In this document: piece by piece, positions 50,710 through 59,829 of the stretch
Position numbering within the stretch: position 1 is the stretch's first letter
How the letters are laid out: each line of letters starts with the position of its first letter
Notes under the pieces: model-generated
Database searches by the model: none
What the model was told of the DNA's origin: nothing
The model's input: only the letters and a program-made list of their open reading frames with translations
Translations under genes and position numbers: made by a program
DNA from: UBA9655 sp964597045
Lineage (GTDB): Bacteria; Pseudomonadota; Alphaproteobacteria; UBA9655
Assembly: GCA_964597045.1 (NCBI GenBank)
Contig: CAZQWE010000004.1
Location: 186,001-250,000 of the forward strand
DNA: 64,000 nucleotides
Direction: 5' to 3'

Positions 50710-52371
50710 GTGAAAAAATCATTAATTATTATTCTATCTGCTTTAACGATTTCTACGACTACTAATGCCAATCAACTAACTTATTTGCCTGACGATGTTA
50801 TCGTTAGAGTGACCCATTTCCTGCCCCCTGAAGACGCTTTTAAGTTTACCAAAACCTGTAGTAAAGTTCATAAATTACTCCCCAAGATAAAGGAAGGGCA
50901 GCTCCCTAACCTATACAAAGCCATAGGCAGGGACTATTTAGCGTCTATTATGAGTTTTGACCCTCCTCATTGGAGACCCCTTAATAAAATGCCACCGGCA
51001 GTGCGTGGCTTAATTCATGATTGGTACTTGTCTGGAAGGAAAGTTAAAGATCCGTTCAAACGATTTTGTTATCTAATGGCTGCAGGTCGTGCAGGTCACT
51101 ATTATGCTGCTATAGAGGCGGGAGCAATGTTAAATGAATCCTCCCCAATAAACCCACTTGAACGGGATCAAGTTGAAGGTGAAGTAATATATCATGGCAT
51201 ACCTTGTGTAGTGACCCTCGAAGATTTAATCCGTGCTGTTCCCGAGCTATCATTTCCAGTTGTACAAGAGTGGGATATATGTAAACTTGGTGAAGAACTT
51301 ATCGACGACCCCATTGTTAATAAAATCTATGATAAATATAGCAAAGCAGTTTCTGAAGCATGTGATACCTTAGACGATGACTTATTCATTATGAAAGACC
51401 CAGAAAAAGCGAAAGACCGGTTTATAGCACTGGCCCCCATCGTTAGAAAACAAACATCTAGAGCTATTAGCCAACTTGATGCATCTAGTCAAACAACTGA
51501 TGAAGTCAAAGTTTCAAAAAAGCTAATTAGTCAGAATCAGATCTTTTTCCTTGCAGTTGTTCCAACAGTGCTTATAGATGGGGTGAAGAAAATGTTAAAA
51601 ATCATTAGACGCCTCGATTTGACAAGTGATGATATAGAAGAAGAAACCCGAACCCAGTATACCAATTTCCTTCAGCACGCCCCTCATTTCATTGACTATC
51701 TAAGAACTGTGCAGGAAGAAGAGCCAGATATACAGGGGTTTCGGCTTTTAAACTCACAATACTCAGGAATACCCTTATATTGGGCCTTCCTAGGAACATA
51801 TTATGCTTTTACCAAACAAAATTCAAAGCAAGTAGAAGTGCTTGAAAAAACAATTGAATTAAGGCTGAACGCAGAAAGCTGCGGAAATATGGGGGATGCA
51901 TTAACAGAAGCTTGTGTGGCTTTGAATAATGCGAATATGGAAAAGCTGTTGGAATTAGCCAAGGCAGCAAAAATACATTTCTGGTTGTCAGGCCTCTTGG
52001 GTAATACTGACAGCCTTGATGATTTAGTGGATGACTATATTGATGAGGAAAAAGCGCCTCATATGCTTCTCAAGTGCGCCGGTGAAGATCTTAGAAAACA
52101 ACGTGAAGTTTTTGAATTGCTCTGGAACTTTCTTCCGCTGAACGCCTTTATACTTCAGCTGAATGCAATACGCTATCCTGATCGTAAGGATGTGTACAAT
52201 GCTATGCTGAAATTTTTTGAGTCCATAACAATACATCCCAACACAAAATATTATAAATTGAATCCATTAAGAGCTGAAGTACTAGAAGATTTTATTGACG
52301 AGATGTACAAGGATATGGAAGAAAACCCTATCCAGGCTCAGGACGAAATCGGCTCTAATTCTGATGATTAA
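50710..52371 (+). CDS. Secreted F-box-like protein
   Basis: A 553-residue protein. I place the start at GTG 50710, which has AAGGA at about 9 bases and gives a good signal peptide (MKKSLIIILSALTISTTTNA); an ATG at 50671 adds 13 residues. Residues ~23-57, LTYLPDDVIVRVTHFLPPED then FKFTKTCSKVHKLL, are a clear F-box pattern (LPxDV, FLxPxD, CSKxxK). The rest is helical, with a Sel1/TPR-like patch (CYLMAAGRAGHYYAAIEAGAM) near residue 120. F-box proteins bind Skp1 in eukaryotic SCF ubiquitin ligases, so an exported copy in a bacterium suggests a host-directed effector. The stop abuts the cupin gene. Confidence 0.72.
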   Translation: MKKSLIIILSALTISTTTNANQLTYLPDDVIVRVTHFLPPEDAFKFTKTCSKVHKLLPKIKEGQLPNLYKAIGRDYLASIMSFDPPHWRPLNKMPPAVRGLIHDWYLSGRKVKDPFKRFCYLMAAGRAGHYYAAIEAGAMLNESSPINPLERDQVEGEVIYHGIPCVVTLEDLIRAVPELSFPVVQEWDICKLGEELIDDPIVNKIYDKYSKAVSEACDTLDDDLFIMKDPEKAKDRFIALAPIVRKQTSRAISQLDASSQTTDEVKVSKKLISQNQIFFLAVVPTVLIDGVKKMLKIIRRLDLTSDDIEEETRTQYTNFLQHAPHFIDYLRTVQEEEPDIQGFRLLNSQYSGIPLYWAFLGTYYAFTKQNSKQVEVLEKTIELRLNAESCGNMGDALTEACVALNNANMEKLLELAKAAKIHFWLSGLLGNTDSLDDLVDDYIDEEKAPHMLLKCAGEDLRKQREVFELLWNFLPLNAFILQLNAIRYPDRKDVYNAMLKFFESITIHPNTKYYKLNPLRAEVLEDFIDEMYKDMEENPIQAQDEIGSNSDD

Positions 52372-52377
52372 GTGAAC

Positions 52378-52863
52378 ATGAAATATAACTACGTAGAAGC
52401 TCTCAATCTAAAGCCTCATCCGGAGGGGGGACATTATAAGGAAGCCTTTATCTCAGAACAAACCGTTAAGAAAAACGATAATCAAAATTATCCTGCCGGT
52501 TCAACGATTTATTATCATCTTTCAAGGAATGAGTTTTCAACGTTTCATAAAGATTCATTTGAAGAAACCTGGCACTTTTATGATGGTTCTCCTGTAATTA
52601 TCCATGTCCTCAATCTTGATGGAACCCATACGCAATTCAAACTAGGGAATCCAAGACTTCATGAAGGGGTTACTTTTCAAGCAACAGTTAAAAAAGACGT
52701 GTGGCTAGCGGCTGAGCTGCAAGATAAGGATTCTTTTGCACTCGTTGGGTGTTCCTGTAGTCCAGGTTATACTCAAGATTCTGAAGTCTTAGGAAGCAGA
52801 ATAGAACTCATTGAGCAATTTCCTCAACACACAGAACTCATCACAAGACTGACAAGCTACTGA
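52378..52863 (+). CDS. Cupin superfamily protein, DUF985 family
   Basis: A 161-residue single-domain cupin. LKPHPEGGHYKEAF, STIYYHLSRNEFSTFHKDSFEETWHFYDGSPV and ALVGCSCSPG are the DUF985 (YML079w-like) signatures. The conserved histidine and glutamate residues of the cupin pocket are present. Biochemical function is unsettled; related proteins bind sugars or nucleotides. It starts at ATG 52378, or GTG 52372, directly behind the F-box gene, so the two are probably co-transcribed. Its last 8 codons are duplicated at 50158. Confidence 0.88.
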   Translation: MKYNYVEALNLKPHPEGGHYKEAFISEQTVKKNDNQNYPAGSTIYYHLSRNEFSTFHKDSFEETWHFYDGSPVIIHVLNLDGTHTQFKLGNPRLHEGVTFQATVKKDVWLAAELQDKDSFALVGCSCSPGYTQDSEVLGSRIELIEQFPQHTELITRLTSY

Positions 52864-53076
52864 GCTGTTGAACCTTCAAGTTCAAGCAGAGCTTCTTGTC
52901 CACCGATATGGTAAGAATACCGACAGGTACTTGTATAGGGCTTCGTCACTTTAAAGGTCCCATTAAGAGGGGAAAGCGTTGGTGCCTTTCCAACCATGGC
53001 TTTAAGCTTTGCTCCAAAACCTGCTTTGGTCGCTTCTTGGACTTTGAACGTATATGATACATTGTTTTGCTTGCTT
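52839..53076. repeat. Direct repeat, copy 2 of a 238-bp duplication
   Basis: This is the intact, parental-looking copy of the segment at 50158-50395. It spans the convergent 3' ends of the cupin and two-domain secreted-protein genes, both of which are complete here. Confidence 0.9.
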
Positions 53077-53543
53077 TGTATGGTCACTGATCCACCTTGC
53101 AAATCCTCAAACTTGAGGGCAGGGCAACTGGTGAGCCCGGCAAAACCTACGCCCAGAAGATTTGCTTGATCCCTCGTACTCACCGCTGCAGTCAGCACTA
53201 GAGAAGCATCTGTTGTACTCAGAGCCGTCTTCCAACCTTGGTCCAAAGTATATGTACATGTGACTTCGCCTGGAACTACGGCTTCAGATGAAGCAACATA
53301 GTCCTTTTTTCCCTTGAATAGAGCTTGTAATTGTTTCCTGATACCCACACTTCCTGCCGGACAAGGAGTTTTGGCATGATATGAAATTCCACCCACTGCA
53401 CTTGGTTTATAGGGTGCTTGCTTCGTTGAACAAGCAGCTGTTGGTAAGTCAGCAAGAGTCAGTGTAGGGCAATTGGCCGCATTGAGACCTGATATTCCAA
53501 AAACTAAGGCCATTCCAAGGTATTTTACTGTTCTGAGTCGCAT
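52857..53543 (-). CDS. Secreted two-domain protein, unknown function
   Basis: I do not recognise this 228-residue protein. It has a signal peptide (MRLRTVKYLGMALVFGISGL, cleavage near LNA) and AAGGAAG before the ATG. The mature part looks like two tandem copies of one ~95-residue domain. Both begin NCPTLTLADL or SCPALKFEDL, have LQALFKGK or LKAMVGKA in the middle, and continue with EVTCTYTLDQGW or TSTCRYSYHIGG. Conserved cysteines suggest disulfides. It overlaps the cupin gene tail-to-tail by 7 bp and has a truncated copy at 50176-50395. Confidence 0.78.
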   Translation of the reverse strand: MRLRTVKYLGMALVFGISGLNAANCPTLTLADLPTAACSTKQAPYKPSAVGGISYHAKTPCPAGSVGIRKQLQALFKGKKDYVASSEAVVPGEVTCTYTLDQGWKTALSTTDASLVLTAAVSTRDQANLLGVGFAGLTSCPALKFEDLQGGSVTIQSKQNNVSYTFKVQEATKAGFGAKLKAMVGKAPTLSPLNGTFKVTKPYTSTCRYSYHIGGQEALLELEGSTAQ

Positions 53544-53605
53544 GTGAATCTTCCTTTTTATAAACTATCTATTGCTATCGTTAACATAGAATAGTTAAGG
53601 AAGTG

Positions 53606-53758
53606 TTATAAGGTCGTCTCACAATCCGGTTTAGGGTATTTCCCCGGGTATGTAATCTCCGTACCTTCCTCTAACTTTGGGACTCTTTTTAATCCACATC
53701 CAACGAGAGAAAAACTTGCGAACAATAAAACATATATTGCAATTTTCGGATTTTTCAT
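53606..53758 (-). CDS. lptM: LptM-like small lipoprotein
   Basis: A 50-residue lipoprotein gene easily missed by length filters. The ATG at 53758 has GAGATTAAAG upstream, and the protein is a short signal followed by lipobox LVGC, then GLKRVPKLEEG, ITYPGKYPKP and a short tail. CGxKxxP followed by YPxxYP is the pattern of the small lipoproteins upstream of lysA in alphaproteobacteria, now linked to LptM, a chaperone of the LptD outer-membrane translocon. A divergent TlpA-like gene next door fits the usual neighbourhood, though lysA and argH are absent here. Confidence 0.75.
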   Translation of the reverse strand: MKNPKIAIYVLLFASFSLVGCGLKRVPKLEEGTEITYPGKYPKPDCETTL

Positions 53759-53817
53759 CTTTAATCTCATTTAATATTTCATTTGTGCTGAGTATACTCA
53801 AAAATGAGGAGAATGAT

Positions 53818-54375
53818 ATGTCTTTTTGGAAAAAGAAAGATAATTTAATTATTACAGGATTTGTGGCCGCATTCTTTGTTGGCTTATTCGTGTGGTATGA
53901 TTTCTGTTGCCTAAATGCTTCATTCTTTTCTTCAAAGGCTGAAGATCCATATTCCGTATCTTTTGTTGATCAAAATGATCAAAAAATATCGTTAGCTCAA
54001 TTCAAAGGCAAACCCGTCATTGTTTACGTGTGGGCAACTTGGTGCCCAAGTTGCGTAAAAAAAATGGGAACTCTCAATAGCTTTGCGGGAAAGTTTGAAG
54101 CTTTAGGCGGAAAGGTTGTACCTATCTCACAAGATAAGGGTGGGGTCTCTACGGTTCGCTCCTATTTCGCACGTCACGATTATAAGAACCTCGGCATTTA
54201 CGTTGAGCCAACAGGCAGTATTACAGGAGCCCTTAAGATAACGGGGCTGCCAACTGCGATCTTTATTGATGCTCAAGGTAAGGAAGTGGGCAGATTCGCC
54301 GGCGGAGTTGATTGGGAAAGCGATAAGATCGCTGACTTGGTTCAACAATACTTTGGATTAAGTCTATCTAAATAG
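53818..54375 (+). CDS. TlpA-like membrane-anchored thiol-disulfide oxidoreductase
   Basis: A 185-residue periplasmic thioredoxin-fold protein. An N-terminal membrane anchor (NLIITGFVAAFFVGLFVWY) is followed by a thioredoxin-like domain with the redox motif WATWCPSC near residue 78 and the cis-proline loop ITGLPTAIFID. It probably reduces or transfers disulfides in envelope proteins. The ATG at 53818 has GAGGAG upstream; a longer frame from 53677 lacks such a site and covers the divergent lptM-like promoter. The stop is 11 bp before the mutase gene. Confidence 0.9.
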   Translation: MSFWKKKDNLIITGFVAAFFVGLFVWYDFCCLNASFFSSKAEDPYSVSFVDQNDQKISLAQFKGKPVIVYVWATWCPSCVKKMGTLNSFAGKFEALGGKVVPISQDKGGVSTVRSYFARHDYKNLGIYVEPTGSITGALKITGLPTAIFIDAQGKEVGRFAGGVDWESDKIADLVQQYFGLSLSK

Positions 54376-54386
54376 AAGGGTTTCCC

Positions 54387-56522
54387 ATGACGAGGGAGGA
54401 ATGGGAAAAACTTGTAGAAAAAGAGCTTAAAGGAAAATCAGCCGAAAAGCTTATTTTGCATACACCCGAAGGTATTGATCTTAAATCCCTCTATACAAAA
54501 AAAGATTTAGAAGGACTGGAATTTGTGTCAAGCTTTCCAGGCCTTTATCCCTTTGTTCGTGGTCCTAAAGCAACCATGTATGTGGGCAAACCCTGGACTC
54601 TTCGCCAATACGCAGGCTTTTCTACAGCAGAAAAGACCAATGCCTTTTACCGAGATAATTTAAAGGCTGGACAACATGGTCTGTCCGTTGCCTTTGATTT
54701 ACCCACCCACAGGGGATATGACTCAGATCATCCACGCGTACAGGGCGATGTCGGCAAAGCTGGCGTTGCCATTGATACCGTCGAAGATATGAAAATTCTA
54801 TTTGAGGGTATTCCCTTAAAGGAAATGAGTGTTTCCATGACTATGAATGGAGCCGTCATTCCCATTATGGCAGCTTTTATTGTAGCCGCTGAAGAGCAGG
54901 GGACGAAAGTAGAAGACCTTCGAGGTACCATCCAAAACGATATCCTCAAGGAATTTATGGTGCGAAATACTTATATTTATCCACCGGAGCCCAGCATGAG
55001 ACTTGTTGCAGATATTATTGACTATACGGCAAAGCACATGCCTTTGTTTAATTCAATTTCTATATCTGGCTATCATATGCATGAAGCAGGAGCCACAGCG
55101 GTTCAGGAGCTGGGATTTACATTGGCTGATGGACTTGAATACGTTCGGGCTGCCCTAAATCGTGGTTTGAAAATTGATGATTTTGCACCGAGGCTTTCCT
55201 TTTTCTTTGGGATTGGTATGAACTTCTTTATGGAGATCGCAAAACTACGGGCTGCGCGCCTGTTGTGGGCAGAGTTGATTCAGAAGTTCAACCCGAAAGA
55301 TCCAAAGAGCTTCATGCTCAGAACCCATTGTCAAACATCAGGCGTGAGCCTTGCTGCTCAAGATCCCTTAAACAATATTGTTCGGACAACAATTGAAGCT
55401 CTTGCCGCCGTCCTTGGAGGAACTCAATCCTTACATACAAATTCTTATGACGAAGCCGTTGCTCTCCCAACACCACGATCCGCTAGAGTCGCCCGTAATA
55501 CACAGCTCATTATCGCAGAAGAAACGGGTATACCTCATGTCATTGATCCCTTAGGGGGAAGCTTTTACATTGAATCCTTAACCCATAGTTTAAAGCAACA
55601 TGCGAAGACTCTCATTGATGAGGTCGAATCCTTAGGCGGGATGACAAAAGCCATTGCGCTAGGGATGCCTAAACTTCAAATTGAAGACTCCGCAGCAAAG
55701 AGACAAGCAAGGCTTGACCTTGGCCAGGAAGTTATTGTGGGTGTTAACAAATATACGATTGATGAGGAACCCGTTGATTTTCTTGATATTGATGCATCTG
55801 AGGTTAGAAATAAGCAAATTCAAAGACTACAAGACGTCAAAAAGAGAAGAGACATTACCAAGGTTCAAACCATCTTGAAAAAGCTTACTGAAGCCGCAAG
55901 TGATAACACTATCAACATAATGCCACTGGCAATTGATGCGATGCGTGCCAGAGCCACCATTGGAGAAGTCTCAGATGCACTTGCAAAAGTATTTACCAGG
56001 TACAAAGCACCAACCCATATGATCCAGGGCGTTTATGGCTCACTCTATGCTTCTGTTAAGGGGGATCAAATTGAATCCTTAAGAAAGCGGGTCGATGACT
56101 ATGCGAAGTCCGAAGGGAGACGTCCACGTCTTTTAGTAGCTAAACTTGGTCAAGATGGACACGATCGTGGTGCAAAAATCATTGCAACCGCTTTTGCTGA
56201 TTTAGGCTTTGATGTAGATATAGGCCCGCTTTTTCAAACACCAGAAGAGGTGGCGAAGCAAGCGATTGAAAATGATGTCCATATCCTGGGTCTTTCGACA
56301 CAAGCGGGAGGCCACCGCATCCTTGTTCCTCAAACAATTGAAAATTTGAGGAAAGAAGGAGCAGGGGATATACTTGTCATTTGCGGTGGAGTGATTCCTA
56401 CACAGGATCATAAGGCGCTAATGGCTGCAGGTGTTTCGGCCATTTTTGGGCCGGGGACTTCTATTCTAGATGCTGCTGCTAAGGTTATGGATCTTTTAAT
56501 ATTTAATCACCACTCAAAGTGA
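54387..56522 (+). CDS. scpA: Methylmalonyl-CoA mutase, full-length catalytic chain
   Basis: A 711-residue B12-dependent enzyme interconverting methylmalonyl-CoA and succinyl-CoA. The barrel domain shows SFPGLYPFVRGPKATMY, the active-site region HRGYDSDHPRVQGDVGKAGV and SISGYHMHEAGATAVQEL. The C-terminal cobalamin domain has the base-off motif DGHDRGAKIIATAFADLGFD, with DxHxxG, plus the GGVIPTQDH segment. It links propionate and odd-chain catabolism to the TCA cycle. The small chain, epimerase and MeaB chaperone are not in this window. It overlaps ppk1 tail-to-tail by 20 bp. Confidence 0.96.
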   Translation: MTREEWEKLVEKELKGKSAEKLILHTPEGIDLKSLYTKKDLEGLEFVSSFPGLYPFVRGPKATMYVGKPWTLRQYAGFSTAEKTNAFYRDNLKAGQHGLSVAFDLPTHRGYDSDHPRVQGDVGKAGVAIDTVEDMKILFEGIPLKEMSVSMTMNGAVIPIMAAFIVAAEEQGTKVEDLRGTIQNDILKEFMVRNTYIYPPEPSMRLVADIIDYTAKHMPLFNSISISGYHMHEAGATAVQELGFTLADGLEYVRAALNRGLKIDDFAPRLSFFFGIGMNFFMEIAKLRAARLLWAELIQKFNPKDPKSFMLRTHCQTSGVSLAAQDPLNNIVRTTIEALAAVLGGTQSLHTNSYDEAVALPTPRSARVARNTQLIIAEETGIPHVIDPLGGSFYIESLTHSLKQHAKTLIDEVESLGGMTKAIALGMPKLQIEDSAAKRQARLDLGQEVIVGVNKYTIDEEPVDFLDIDASEVRNKQIQRLQDVKKRRDITKVQTILKKLTEAASDNTINIMPLAIDAMRARATIGEVSDALAKVFTRYKAPTHMIQGVYGSLYASVKGDQIESLRKRVDDYAKSEGRRPRLLVAKLGQDGHDRGAKIIATAFADLGFDVDIGPLFQTPEEVAKQAIENDVHILGLSTQAGGHRILVPQTIENLRKEGAGDILVICGGVIPTQDHKALMAAGVSAIFGPGTSILDAAAKVMDLLIFNHHSK

Positions 56523-58596
56523 GTTGCGGAACACCCTTCTTCGCTTGACCTCTTCCCGAAAGGCTAGGATTCTTCATGAAATATTCGTGAGCACTAAATC
56601 CCTTTCCAAGCTCGCCAATATGCGCATAGACACCTTTTTCATCGAGTATCCAACTTTGAGCTTTGTCTTTTAAGTAAGCGATCATAATCTGATTCAGGAT
56701 TTGTTCCTTAACTGTTTGATTTTCAATAGAGATGAGTGTTTCAAAACGCCAATCAAGGTTTCTGGGCATCCAATCGGCAGACGTAATAAATACCTTTGCT
56801 TGAGGGGAGGGAAGTGCCATTCCATTTCCAAAACACACGATTCGTGAATGCTCTAAAAATCGACCAACAATGCTTTTGACACGGATGTTTTCTGAAAGCC
56901 CTTTAACACCAGGACACAAGCAGCAAATACCACGAATAATCAAATCAATAGACACACCCGCACAGGAAGCTTCATAAAGCAAATCAATGATTTTCTCATC
57001 AACAATGGCATTCATTTTAGCCCAAATGAATGCAGGCTCACCGTTCTTAGCAGCATTCATTTCATTCGTAATGAGTTCAGACAGGGAATCGCGTAACGTA
57101 ATAGGCGCGTAAGAAATCTTCTTAAGTTTCCTGGGATGAGCATAACCCGTTAAGTAATTGAAAACTTTTGACGCTTCTTCACCTAATTCAGGATCAGCTG
57201 TAAACAAAGATAAATCATCATAGACTCTGGCTGTTTCAGGATCATAGTTTCCAGTTGCAAGATGAGTATAGATTTTGAGACCGGTCTCCTCACGACGCGT
57301 CACAAGTGAGATCTTTCCATGGGTTTTATACCCCAATATTCCATAAAGAACCATCACGCCAGCTCGTTCCAGATCTTGTGCCCACTGAAGGTTCGCTTGC
57401 TCATCAAACCGTGCTTTGATTTCAACCACAGCTGTCACACTTTTTCCATTATCTGCAGCTTCAATGAGGGCTGCTATAATGGGAGAGTTATTAGAGGTTC
57501 TGTAAAGGGTTTGCTTTATAGAAACCACATTTGGATCACGAGCGGCATGTTTTAAGAACTGTACTACTACATCAAAGCTTTCATAAGGGTGATGAACGAG
57601 TAAATCCTTATTCTCAATTGCTGCAAAGATATTCCCGCCGAATTCTCGAATGCGCTCTGGGAATCTCTCATTATAAGGTTGAAACCTCAAATCACTCCGA
57701 TGGGATCCAACCAATTGTTCGAGTCCATCCAAACCCAACATACCATCCACAACCATGACATCACCAATATCCAGGTTTAAATTCTCCTCAACAAACTTTT
57801 GGAGTTGGCCTGGCATATGGGAATCAATGGTGAGCAGAATGACGGCGCCGCGCTTGCGCTTCTTTAAAGCCACTTCAAAAAGACGGACGAAGTCCTCAGA
57901 CTCCTCATGAATTTCAACTTCGCTATCTCTGAGAACCCGAAAACATCCATGGGATTTTATATGAAATCTGGGGAATAAATCCTTGATATTAGCCAGGATC
58001 ACATCTTCAGCAATAATATATCTCTCCGATTTGCCTGGAATAGCAATGAAGCGTTGGATTTGAGAAGGTATAGGGATCAACGCTTTCATTTCTTTTCCAC
58101 TTTTATCTTCAAGCTCTAAAGCAATTGCAAGGCCCATATTAGGAATGAAAGGGAAGGGGTGAGCTGGATCAACAGCCAGTGGTGTAAGAATCGGCAACAG
58201 ATTATGTTCAAAATAGTTCTTAAGCCATTCCTCATCCTTATTTTTGAGCTCATTTCTGGTGACGATTTTGAAATGTTGCGCCCTCAATTCCTTTTTTAGG
58301 TTTGATAATTGAATCTGCTGATTTTTGATTAAGTTTGAGGTTCTTTCATAAATGGCCTTCAATAATTCTACAAGATTCTGCCCTCCATGACGTGTGACAT
58401 CGAGACCCGCATCTAACTGGTTTTTTAGTCCTGCCACACGAACCATATAAAACTCATCAAGGTTCTTCGCAGAAATGGCAATGAACTTAAGGCGTTCTAG
58501 TAATGGAATTGATTCGTTATAGGATTGTGCAAGGACACGCTCATTAAAAGCAAGCCATGAAAGTTCACGGTCAAAATAAATGGGCTCGATCTTCAC
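56503..58596 (-). CDS. ppk1: Polyphosphate kinase 1
   Basis: A 697-residue enzyme making polyphosphate from ATP. The N-terminal domain begins YFDRELSWLAFNERVLAQ. The catalytic core shows VSIKQTLYRTSNNSPI, YKTHGKISLVTRRE, with the phosphorylated histidine, and HLATGNYDPETARVYDD. The second catalytic domain contains ICCLCPGVKGLSENIRV and RFLEHSRIVCFGNG. Length and motif order are those of PPK1. It is convergent with scpA. Confidence 0.96.
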   Translation of the reverse strand: MKIEPIYFDRELSWLAFNERVLAQSYNESIPLLERLKFIAISAKNLDEFYMVRVAGLKNQLDAGLDVTRHGGQNLVELLKAIYERTSNLIKNQQIQLSNLKKELRAQHFKIVTRNELKNKDEEWLKNYFEHNLLPILTPLAVDPAHPFPFIPNMGLAIALELEDKSGKEMKALIPIPSQIQRFIAIPGKSERYIIAEDVILANIKDLFPRFHIKSHGCFRVLRDSEVEIHEESEDFVRLFEVALKKRKRGAVILLTIDSHMPGQLQKFVEENLNLDIGDVMVVDGMLGLDGLEQLVGSHRSDLRFQPYNERFPERIREFGGNIFAAIENKDLLVHHPYESFDVVVQFLKHAARDPNVVSIKQTLYRTSNNSPIIAALIEAADNGKSVTAVVEIKARFDEQANLQWAQDLERAGVMVLYGILGYKTHGKISLVTRREETGLKIYTHLATGNYDPETARVYDDLSLFTADPELGEEASKVFNYLTGYAHPRKLKKISYAPITLRDSLSELITNEMNAAKNGEPAFIWAKMNAIVDEKIIDLLYEASCAGVSIDLIIRGICCLCPGVKGLSENIRVKSIVGRFLEHSRIVCFGNGMALPSPQAKVFITSADWMPRNLDWRFETLISIENQTVKEQILNQIMIAYLKDKAQSWILDEKGVYAHIGELGKGFSAHEYFMKNPSLSGRGQAKKGVPQLTLSGD

Positions 58597-58683
58597 CTTA
58601 TTGCCTCGAATGAGAAGGTCTTGTTATTAAGTTTATCTAACCTTCTCTTAATTATATCATAGAAGGAAATGAATAAAAATTTA

Positions 58684-59088
58684 TTAAAATTTACAAAAGG
58701 TCTCCTTAATCAGAGAAACCTGATCACGTAAGGTTTCTTTATCATACACCTCCGTAACCCCAGAATTCCAAATCGGAGCTGGCCATGCTTGATCTGTTGT
58801 AAATCTCGCAATAACATGAATATGGAGCTGAGGAACAACATTCCCAAGTGCAGCAATATTAAGCTTATGAGGATTATAGATTTGCTTCATGACATGACTT
58901 GCATGTGTTATTTCATTCAAAAGAGTCATCTGATCGGCTGGCTTTAAATCAATAATTTCAACCAAACCATTTATTCGTGGAATAAGAATTATCCAAGGGA
59001 AAGCTGAATTGTGGTGGAGCCTGACCTGACACAGATCCAGATCTAAAATAAATTTTGAATCCGCTTCAAGGCGAGAATCTAGGTTCAT
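58684..59088 (-). CDS. HIT domain protein
   Basis: A 134-residue histidine-triad nucleotide hydrolase/transferase-superfamily protein. The motif is QLHIHVIARFTTDQAWPAPIW, matching the alphaproteobacterial HIT subgroup; the N-terminal strand is CQVRLHHNSAFPWIILIPR. The substrate is unknown. GGAGG lies 8 bases before the ATG. It is 17 bp downstream of the peptide deformylase gene and probably co-transcribed with it. Confidence 0.9.
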   Translation of the reverse strand: MNLDSRLEADSKFILDLDLCQVRLHHNSAFPWIILIPRINGLVEIIDLKPADQMTLLNEITHASHVMKQIYNPHKLNIAALGNVVPQLHIHVIARFTTDQAWPAPIWNSGVTEVYDKETLRDQVSLIKETFCKF

Positions 59089-59105
59089 AATAGCACCCTC
59101 CAGTT

Positions 59106-59660
59106 CTAATATCTTTTCATATCTTCCTTAATGACTTTTGTCATATACTCTTTAAAAGTATCATTATCAGGAAAAGAGACAACTTCAGCACTTTCATGAT
59201 CAACAGTAAGAGTGCCTCTTATATGATCCGTCTCATGCTGAAATACCTTTGCAGCAAAGCTTGTAAGATACGCAGAGATGATATCTTTATTCAGATCTTG
59301 ATATGTAACAAGTATTGTTTCCCAACGAGGTATTTTAGTGCATTTTAAGGGGACTGAGAAACATGCCTCATAGCTTATATGCTTTTCATCACCAACTGGC
59401 TTAAAGGATGGATTGATAACAACCCTAATGTTTTCTGTTGTTCGATCAGGTGAGTAGATAAAAATGGGTAAATTTATCCCGATTTGAGGAGCCGCAAGAC
59501 CAGCTCCACCCTTTATAACTTCATTTCGAACATATAATAGCTTTTGAGCTACATTATGAGCAAGTTCCCAGTTTTCATTTGTCAAGTAAGGTGAGGGAAA
59601 TCTCAAACAGGCTGAATGATGATCATCGTGGCTTATAATTTGTAAAGGTTCATTATTCAT
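59106..59660 (-). CDS. def: Peptide deformylase (divergent motif 2)
   Basis: A 184-residue metalloenzyme that removes formyl groups from new proteins. Motif 1 is GAGLAAPQIGI, motif 2 reads EACFSVP where most enzymes have EGCLS (the metal-binding cysteine is retained), and motif 3 is FQHETDHIRGTL with the histidines and catalytic glutamate. It is either the housekeeping enzyme or a PDF-like paralogue; a second def elsewhere cannot be excluded. It is followed by the HIT gene. Confidence 0.83.
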   Translation of the reverse strand: MNNEPLQIISHDDHHSACLRFPSPYLTNENWELAHNVAQKLLYVRNEVIKGGAGLAAPQIGINLPIFIYSPDRTTENIRVVINPSFKPVGDEKHISYEACFSVPLKCTKIPRWETILVTYQDLNKDIISAYLTSFAAKVFQHETDHIRGTLTVDHESAEVVSFPDNDTFKEYMTKVIKEDMKRY

Positions 59661-59829
59661 ATGATCTCTTTTAAACTATGGAGAACGGATGAACATTCCT
59701 TGTTCTCTAATAGAATCAAATTTAATAGGAAAGAGGGTATCACTTTTGTTTTTGTAGGGAAAGAGTAAGATGAATCCATTTAACGCATAATGTATATTAT
59801 GGAAAACGATAGAGGGGAATAGGGTCCAA

